Origin: Kiloniellaceae bacterium
Lineage (GTDB): Bacteria; Pseudomonadota; Alphaproteobacteria; Kiloniellales; J153
Reading direction: 5' to 3'
Length of the DNA stretch: 41,861 nucleotides
Assembly (NCBI GenBank): GCA_021776095.1
Contig: JAJFGO010000084.1
Location: 1 to 41,861, forward strand
The notes beneath the pieces are model-generated. The model ran no database searches. It was given only the letters and a program-made list of their open reading frames with translations, and was not told where the DNA came from. Every line of letters begins with the position of its first letter. Within the stretch, counting starts at the first letter, position 1. The position numbers and the translations under genes were made by a program. Shown in pieces: positions 37,106 through 41,861 of the stretch.

Positions 37106-38482
37106 ATGCCCGCCAACGATTGTGCCAAGCGCTGGGAAATCGCGAGATCAGATCATGCCGCCCCGCCCCACGTGCGGCGCCAGAGATTCGCGCGAACGCT
37201 GGGTCTTGCCCTGGCGGCGGCCTGCGGGCTCGCCTCGGCCGGCGGTGCTTGGGCTCAACAAACGGTCATTATCGGCGGCGACGCCGGTAGCGGCACCAGC
37301 GGAGGCGTGGTGACCAGCCCCGCCGTGAGGTCTTTCTCCAACACGTTCAGCGGCGCCGGGTCGCCGGCAATCGGCGGTAACGCGGGCGGCGTTGTGATCA
37401 ACGATTCCGCGCTCGACGCCCTGGGCCCGGGCCTGCCGACCTCCGGCGTGCCCATGGCCGCGCCGCGCATGCCGGTTGAAGGTTCAGGCATGACCGCGCC
37501 GACGGGGAGCCCCGCCCTATCGCGGTCGACCCAGGGCGGCACGGCCGCCTACCGCCTGCCCGGCACCGGCGAATTGGTGGTCACCCGCCCCGCGACCCTG
37601 CTTCACCCGCCGATGGAGACGCCACGCAGCCGTTTGGCCGTGCCGCGAACCCAGACCACGACCATGGCCAAGCCGGCCAAACCGGCGGCCACGGGATCCG
37701 GCGGCAAGCTGACCTCGCGTCTGATCGCGAAGCCACCGAAAAAACGCCTGCCGGAAACCGCGATTGCACCCGCCAAGCCCAAGGCGCCCGCTAAGACGGC
37801 AGCCAAGACCGCGATCCTGCCCGCCAAGCCGAAGGTCCAGGCCCCGGCCGTGGCGGCGGTCACGCCGGTCCAGCCCAAGGCGCCGCCTAAGACAGTGGTC
37901 AAATCCCCTGCCAAAACGGCGACCACGGCGCCAGCCAAGGCGAACACGCAGCCGCCGGCGGCGCCGGACCTGACCAAGGAAATGTTGGCCGATTCGGCGG
38001 CCAAGACACCCGCCACGCCCAAGGTTGCGGCGCCTCAGGTCGCGGCCCCGAAGGTTGAAGCCCCGAAGGTTGAGGCCCCCAAGGTCGAGGCCCCGGCGGC
38101 GGCGAAAGCCGCGCCGAGCGCGCCGAAAGAGGTGCAGCAGGCGGCGCGCACCACGGGCGTGACCGCGGCCCCGCCTGGCGGCGATTTGCGCCTGACCTTC
38201 GCCAGCGGCTCGGCCGAGCTCTCGGAGGCGGCCAAGAAACAACTGCTGGATCTGTCTAAGAGCCTGGCGCTCAATACCTCGCGCCGGGTTCAGTTGCTGG
38301 CCTACGCAGCGGATTCGGGCCAGGGCGCGAGCCCGGCGCGGCGCCTGTCGCTGTCGCGCGCGTTGGCGGTCCGGGCTTTTCTGATCGATCAAGGGGTGCG
38401 CTCGACACGCATGGACGTGCGGGCGCTGGGAAGCAAGGCGGGAGACGGCCCAGCCGACCGGGTCGACGTGGCGGCGCAATAG
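37106..38482 (+). CDS. Secreted Ala/Pro/Lys-rich protein with degenerate OmpA-C domain
   Basis: The protein is 458 residues. A signal peptide with a long basic start (cleavage near GGAWA-QQ at about residue 50) leads to a Gly/Ser-rich segment, then a long low-complexity Ala-Pro-Lys region with an EAPKV repeat. A C-terminal OmpA-like domain follows (LRLTFASGSAELSEAAKKQL, ARRLSLSRALAVRAFLIDQG, RSTRMDVRALGSK). The canonical GHTD peptidoglycan-binding motif is replaced by AYAADSG, although the SRALAVR arginine is kept, so binding may be weak or different. CGGAGGT lies five bases before the ATG. It is upstream of the TolQ/MotA-like and MotB-like pair and may be their periplasmic partner. Confidence 0.85.
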   Translation: MPANDCAKRWEIARSDHAAPPHVRRQRFARTLGLALAAACGLASAGGAWAQQTVIIGGDAGSGTSGGVVTSPAVRSFSNTFSGAGSPAIGGNAGGVVINDSALDALGPGLPTSGVPMAAPRMPVEGSGMTAPTGSPALSRSTQGGTAAYRLPGTGELVVTRPATLLHPPMETPRSRLAVPRTQTTTMAKPAKPAATGSGGKLTSRLIAKPPKKRLPETAIAPAKPKAPAKTAAKTAILPAKPKVQAPAVAAVTPVQPKAPPKTVVKSPAKTATTAPAKANTQPPAAPDLTKEMLADSAAKTPATPKVAAPQVAAPKVEAPKVEAPKVEAPAAAKAAPSAPKEVQQAARTTGVTAAPPGGDLRLTFASGSAELSEAAKKQLLDLSKSLALNTSRRVQLLAYAADSGQGASPARRLSLSRALAVRAFLIDQGVRSTRMDVRALGSKAGDGPADRVDVAAQ

Positions 38483-38617
38483 CACAAGCAGGACGGCCAA
38501 CGCCGCGCGGGACAAGCGGGGCGGAGTTGTGTCATAGTCTCGCCGCAATACCGAACTAACAGGTTTCGGTGATTGGGGGAATCCGGGCCCAGTGGCCCGC
38601 GCGATAGAGCGGCCGAC

Positions 38618-39805
38618 TTGAGCAAAACAGAACCGAACCTGCGCGGCATTACGCGCCCACAGCGTTACATCTTCCGGATGAGCGTGTTCCTGGTCATCGT
38701 CGCGGCGGCCATCGCGGCGCTGGCGCCGCAGTTGATGGACGCCTTCCTGGCCAATTCGGTGATGAACGGGATGATCCTGGGCGTCCTGTTGCTTGGCGTG
38801 GTCTATATCTTCCGCCAAGTCCTGGTCCTGCGGCCGGAAATCGACTGGATGGAGCATCTGCGCCGCGAAACCCAGGGCGGCGTGGTCTTTCCCGGCACCG
38901 TGTCGGGGCGCGGGGCGCCGCGCCTGCTCAGCCCCTTGGCGAACATGCTGGGCGAAAAACGCGGCCGGATATCGCTCTCCACCCTCTCAATGCGCTCCCT
39001 GCTCGACGGGATCCAGAGCCGGATCGAGGAATCCCACGAGATTTCGCGCTACCTGATCGGCCTGCTGGTGTTCCTGGGCCTGCTCGGCACCTTCTGGGGT
39101 CTTTTGGGCACGGTCAGCGCGGTCGGCGATACCATCGGCCGGCTCAGCGGTTCGGTCGAGGATCCGGCGCGAGTCTTCGAGGATCTGAAGACCGGCCTGA
39201 CCACGCCGCTGGCGGGTATGGGCACGGCGTTTTCCTCATCCCTATTCGGCCTCGCCGGATCGCTCATTCTGGGCTTTCTGGAACTGCAAGCTGGCCAGGC
39301 CCACAATCGCTTCGTGAACGACCTGGAGGAATGGCTGTCCGGCATAACCCGCCTGGGCGGCGCCGGCCCGGTCGGCGACGGCGAGCAGAGCGTGCCCGCC
39401 TTTGTCCAGGCCCTGCTGGAAAAGACCGCAGACAGCATGGAACATCTGCAAGCGGCCATCGCGCGCGGCGAGGGCGAGCGCAATTCGGTCAACCAGAACC
39501 TGGTCGCCCTGACCGAACGCCTGAGCACCCTGACCGATCAGATGCGCGCCGAGCAGGGCGTCATGCAACGCCTGGCCGAAACCCAGACCCAAATGCGCAC
39601 GGTGTTCAGCCAAATGGCCGAGCAGGAGCCCCGTACGAACGGACTGGACGAAGCCTCCAAGACCCACCTGCGTAACCTGGACGTGCGCTTGGAACATCTG
39701 GTCGGCGAACTGAGCAGTGGGCGCGACTACGCCGTGCAGGAGATCCGGGGCGAGATCCGCCTCTTGACCCGCACCATCGCGGCCATGGCGGAAGAAGTCG
39801 AATAG
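38618..39805 (+). CDS. MotA/TolQ/ExbB-like channel with cytoplasmic coiled coil
   Basis: The protein is 395 residues. Four membrane segments are visible: about 21-40, 48-66, 146-168 (LIGLLVFLGLLGTFWGLLGT) and 198-224 (LAGMGTAFSSSLFGLAGSLI); the last two carry the MotA/TolQ channel pattern. Residues 235-395 form a cytoplasmic coiled-coil tail (SMEHLQAAIARGEGERNSVN, ALTERLSTLTDQMRAEQGVM). The start is probably TTG at 38618; TTG 38573 is also open, and the first ATG (M21 in this numbering) would fall at the first membrane segment. It is followed six bases later by a MotB-like gene, so the two likely form one ion-driven unit. It is distinct from tolQ of the same window. Confidence 0.85.
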   Translation: MSKTEPNLRGITRPQRYIFRMSVFLVIVAAAIAALAPQLMDAFLANSVMNGMILGVLLLGVVYIFRQVLVLRPEIDWMEHLRRETQGGVVFPGTVSGRGAPRLLSPLANMLGEKRGRISLSTLSMRSLLDGIQSRIEESHEISRYLIGLLVFLGLLGTFWGLLGTVSAVGDTIGRLSGSVEDPARVFEDLKTGLTTPLAGMGTAFSSSLFGLAGSLILGFLELQAGQAHNRFVNDLEEWLSGITRLGGAGPVGDGEQSVPAFVQALLEKTADSMEHLQAAIARGEGERNSVNQNLVALTERLSTLTDQMRAEQGVMQRLAETQTQMRTVFSQMAEQEPRTNGLDEASKTHLRNLDVRLEHLVGELSSGRDYAVQEIRGEIRLLTRTIAAMAEEVE

Positions 39806-39811
39806 CGCCGC

Positions 39812-41134
39812 ATGTACGTCCTTGGCCGCAGTGCACAGCGCCGTACCGTCAACATCTGGCCGGGTTTCGTCGACGCCCTGGCCACCCTGCTCCTGGTCAT
39901 CATCTTCGTCCTCATGGTCTTCATGGTGGCGCAGTATTTCCTCTCGGTCGCGCTGAGCGGCCGCGACGAGGCGCTGAGCCGGCTGCAACTCGAAATCAAC
40001 GACCTGGCCAACTTGCTGGCGCTGGAGCGCACCGCCAACGCCGACTTGCGCATCGACGTCTCGCAGTTGTCGTCCGAGTTGCAGAGCTCCCTCACCGAGC
40101 GCGAGTCCCTCTCCAACCAACTGGCCGCCCTGACCGACGCGAGCGAGGACATGGAGGCGCGGCTGGGCGCGGCCGAGGCCAAGAACGCTCAGGTCGCCAA
40201 GCAGCTCGAGGATGCCTACAAAACCATCGACGCCGACAAGGAAACCATCGAGGCGCAACTGGCGCAGCTTGCCTTACTGCAGCGCCTGCGCGACGAGTTC
40301 GCCGAGAGGCTGCGCGCCACCGAGGCCGATATCACGCGCGTCAACAAGGACCTGGAAGACGCCTATAAGGTGATCGACGCGGACAAGGAGAAAATCCGCA
40401 CACAGCTCCAAGACATCGCGATCCTGGAATCCCTGCGCGATGACCTCATGTCGCGCCTGTCGAAGAGCGAGGCCGATAAGGTAGAGCAAGAGGAATTGAC
40501 CAGCGAGGCGCAGCAGCAACTGGTGCTGCTGAACCGCCAGATCGCCGCCCTGCGCCAGCAGCTTTCGCGCCTCGCGGTCACTCTCGAATCGACCGAGGCC
40601 GATATCGCCCAGCGCGACGTGCGGATCGCCGACCTGGGCCGCCGCCTCAACGTCGCCCTGGCCAGCAAGGTGCAGGAACTGGCCCGCTACCGGTCCGAGT
40701 TCTTCGGCCGCTTGCGCGCGGTTCTGGGCCAACGCCAGGATATCCGTATCGTCGGCGACCGCTTCATCTTCCAGTCGGAGGTTCTCTTCGCCAGCGGCTC
40801 GGCCGAGCTCGGCGACGCGGGCATGATACAGCTTGCCCGGCTGGCCGATACGCTCAAGGAAATCTCGGCCAAGATCCCCAAGGACGTGCCCTGGATTCTG
40901 CGGGTCGACGGCCACACCGACCGCAACCCGATCGCCACGTTCGAGTTCCCCTCCAACTGGGAACTCTCCGCCGCACGCGCCATCTCCGTGGTGCAGTTCC
41001 TGATCGCCCAAGGCATCGCCGCCGACAACCTGGCCGCCACCGGCTTCGGCGAATTCCAGCCGCTCGAGACCGGCGGCGGCGAAGAAGCCTTGCGCCGCAA
41101 CCGAAGGATCGAGTTGAAACTCGATTCGAGGTAA
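39812..41134 (+). CDS. MotB/TolR-like stator with long coiled coil and OmpA domain
   Basis: The protein is 440 residues. One membrane segment (22-46) is preceded by the conserved aspartate (Asp21 in GFVDALATLL) used for ion flow in MotB/TolR relatives. Residues 50 to about 298 form a very long coiled coil that contains a 49-residue duplication (132-180 and 181-229, each starting LEDAYK). Residues 312-440 are a complete OmpA-C domain: VLFASGSAELGDA, VDGHTDRNP (GHTD at 367-370) and ELSAARAISVVQFL with the binding arginine. It should anchor to peptidoglycan at a distance from the membrane. It is annotated in relatives simply as a peptidoglycan-binding protein; the role is unknown. Confidence 0.88.
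   Translation: MYVLGRSAQRRTVNIWPGFVDALATLLLVIIFVLMVFMVAQYFLSVALSGRDEALSRLQLEINDLANLLALERTANADLRIDVSQLSSELQSSLTERESLSNQLAALTDASEDMEARLGAAEAKNAQVAKQLEDAYKTIDADKETIEAQLAQLALLQRLRDEFAERLRATEADITRVNKDLEDAYKVIDADKEKIRTQLQDIAILESLRDDLMSRLSKSEADKVEQEELTSEAQQQLVLLNRQIAALRQQLSRLAVTLESTEADIAQRDVRIADLGRRLNVALASKVQELARYRSEFFGRLRAVLGQRQDIRIVGDRFIFQSEVLFASGSAELGDAGMIQLARLADTLKEISAKIPKDVPWILRVDGHTDRNPIATFEFPSNWELSAARAISVVQFLIAQGIAADNLAATGFGEFQPLETGGGEEALRRNRRIELKLDSR
40205..40498 (+). repeat. Tandem duplication in the MotB-like gene
   Basis: Two 147-bp units (40205-40351 and 40352-40498) encode matching 49-residue coiled-coil blocks, each with LEDAYK-x-IDADKE followed by a matching QL...LRD...RL...EAD pattern. 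The match is better at the protein level than at the DNA level, which suggests an old duplication held by selection. Confidence 0.75.
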
Positions 41135-41153
41135 GCCGTGGGCCGCGGGCTGC

Positions 41154-41167
41154 TTGACCTGAGTCAA
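41154..41167. promoter_or_regulatory. FNR/FixK-type binding site
   Basis: TTGAC-CTGA-GTCAA is a perfect palindrome that fits the FNR/FixK consensus TTGAY-N4-RTCAA. An AT-rich stretch (AAAATTCTAG, 41181-41190) follows at a distance suited to a -10 element for activation. The only downstream gene is the SHOCT-domain protein at 41267, which suggests induction under low oxygen. Confidence 0.6.
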
Positions 41168-41201
41168 TGTGCGGCACGGCAAAATTCTAGAGCGTTAGGC
41201 A

Positions 41202-41236
41202 GGCCCCCTGGTCGCGGGGCCCGCCCCATCGGGCGG
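41202..41236 (+). other. Two hairpins in the leader of the SHOCT gene
   Basis: GGCCCC (41202-41207) pairs with GGGGCC (41216-41221), and CCGCCC (41221-41226) pairs with GGGCGG (41231-41236) around a CATC loop. The two stems share one base, so they compete or stack. They lie between the FNR-type site and AAGGA of the next gene and may affect message stability. Confidence 0.4.
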
Positions 41237-41266
41237 ATGCTGCCCGCGCCATAAGGAACCCTGCCC

Positions 41267-41608
41267 ATGGCCCGATTTATTCTCCACTTGGTGGCCCTGC
41301 TGAGTTTCGTGATACCGACCTTGGCCTTGGCGCAACAAACCCAAGGCCCCTACCACGGCCCTCACATGTGGGACAGCGGCTGGCACGGCTGGTTCTTCGG
41401 CCCGATCATGATGATCGTCTTCATCGCAATAGCGGTGGTCGTGGTGGTGCTGCTGGTGCGCCGGCTCGGCGGGCCGGGGCATGGACATTGGGGCATGCCG
41501 CACGGCCCGTTCGGCAAGACCCCCCTGGATATCCTCAAGGAACGCTTCGCCAAGGGCGAGATCGACCAGGCGGAGTTCGAAGAACGGCGGCGCGCGCTGG
41601 GTGATTAG
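41267..41608 (+). CDS. Small SHOCT-domain membrane protein
   Basis: The protein is 113 residues. A signal-like hydrophobic start (ILHLVALLSFVIPTLALA, cleavage near ALAQ) is followed by a His/Trp/Gly-rich segment (YHGPHMWDSGWHGWFFGP) that may bind a metal. A membrane helix (MIMIVFIAIAVVVVVLLV region), a second His/Gly stretch (GPGHGHWGMPHGPFG) and a C-terminal SHOCT motif (DILKERFAKGEIDQAEFEER) complete it. SHOCT motifs mark short oligomerisation helices in many small membrane proteins of unknown function. AAGGA lies eight bases before the ATG. The FNR-type site upstream hints at oxygen-linked expression. Confidence 0.85.
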   Translation: MARFILHLVALLSFVIPTLALAQQTQGPYHGPHMWDSGWHGWFFGPIMMIVFIAIAVVVVVLLVRRLGGPGHGHWGMPHGPFGKTPLDILKERFAKGEIDQAEFEERRRALGD

Positions 41609-41665
41609 GGTGTGGCGCGCGAGGCGGGCGTCCTGCGGAGCCCTGGTACCCGGCGGCGGTTGCCG

Positions 41666-41861
41666 TCAGGTCCTTTCGGTTTTCTTTCGATAAGTCGCCA
41701 GGAAAATTCCGCACAGGACGACCGCGAAGCCCGCGAGGTGGTACAGGTGGACACTCTCGCCCAGGAAAATGATCGCCGAAACTGCCCCGAAGACCGGCAT
41801 GAGGTGCAAGAAGAAGGAAGTCGTGTTCGGGCCAATCCTGGCGATCGCCGCGTTGTAGCAA
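41666..41861 (-). CDS. EamA (DMT) family transporter, C-terminal part
   Basis: This gene runs off the right edge; only its last 64 codons are present, read from 41860 to the TGA at 41668-41666, with no start in the window. The translation has the EamA C-terminal pattern: NAAIARIGPNTTSFFLHLMP, then VFGAVSAIIFLGESVHLYHL and a final helix GFAVVLCGIFLATYRKK. It is a different protein from the EamA transporter at 5330-6250. Overlapping frames on the same bases lack any such pattern. Confidence 0.85.
   Translation of the reverse strand, partial: CYNAAIARIGPNTTSFFLHLMPVFGAVSAIIFLGESVHLYHLAGFAVVLCGIFLATYRKKTERT

Noticed and set aside
37760-38110. A tandem repeat or CRISPR-like array in the Ala/Pro/Lys-rich coding region
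   Set aside because: The repetition follows codons of AP/AK/EAPKV motifs inside one open frame, with no regular spacer structure.
38618-41134. A full Zorya defence system
   Set aside because: Only the motor-like pair is present; downstream genes are a SHOCT protein and a transporter, with no helicase or nuclease, and the neighbours are core genes.

Overview
The window reads as a stretch of chromosome from a GC-rich alphaproteobacterium, most like the Rhodospirillales. This rests on gene content and order: yebC-ruvCAB-ybgC-tolQRAB-pal-cpoB-tilS-ftsH-folP-glmM on one strand, zapA-6S RNA-ygfA, and tkt-fba-gap, together with typical alphaproteobacterial families such as DUF1127, SPOR/TPR lipoproteins and degenerate OmpA-C proteins. 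GC content was judged by eye and not computed. I see no rRNA or tRNA gene, CRISPR array, transposase, integrase or prophage. Almost everything is packed with short gaps or ATGA-type overlaps, and no gene-free stretch exceeds 300 bases.

Region by region. Bases 1-1742 hold the end of a thiolase gene and an overlapping CoA-transferase gene. Bases 1747-3859 hold a TPR/SPOR lipoprotein and an unrecognised lysine-rich secreted protein. Bases 4025-9465 hold a compact five-gene minus-strand operon (DUF1127 protein, LctP-type permease, EamA transporter, PhzF-fold enzyme, GNAT acetyltransferase). It is transcribed divergently from a MocR-type (GntR + aminotransferase fold) regulator across a 94-bp region carrying two copies of a 12-bp direct repeat. 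This is the best candidate here for an undescribed metabolic system. Bases 9644-9976 encode a small six-cysteine secreted protein.

Bases 10054-25793 are core genes on the minus strand. In transcription order these are yebC, ruvC, ruvA, ruvB, ybgC, tolQ, tolR, tolA, tolB, pal, cpoB, tilS, ftsH (with a clear terminator), folP, glmM and thiD. They cover Holliday-junction repair, the Tol-Pal envelope machine, tRNA-Ile lysidine formation, membrane proteolysis, folate and cell-wall precursor synthesis, and thiamine salvage.

Bases 26058-28598 hold a small plus-strand hypothetical gene and the minus-strand cluster DUF4164-like coiled coil, zapA, 6S RNA, ygfA and a YmdB-type phosphoesterase. Bases 28892-33038 hold the sugar-phosphate genes tkt, class I fba and gap, followed by a palindromic repeat of the dispersed alphaproteobacterial kind. 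Bases 33191-34356 hold a GFA-family protein and the alkylation-repair glycosylase tag.

Bases 34458-37001 hold a hypothetical gene, a ThiE/TenI-like gene, efp and an inositol-monophosphatase family gene. Bases 37106-41134 hold an envelope cluster: a degenerate OmpA-C protein, a TolQ/MotA-like channel with a cytoplasmic coiled coil, and a MotB-like stator with a very long periplasmic coiled coil and a PG-binding OmpA domain. The last two look like an ion-driven 5:2-type motor with a layout reminiscent of ZorA/ZorB. The window closes with a SHOCT-domain membrane protein behind a perfect FNR/FixK-type palindrome, and the 3' end of an EamA transporter gene that runs off the edge.
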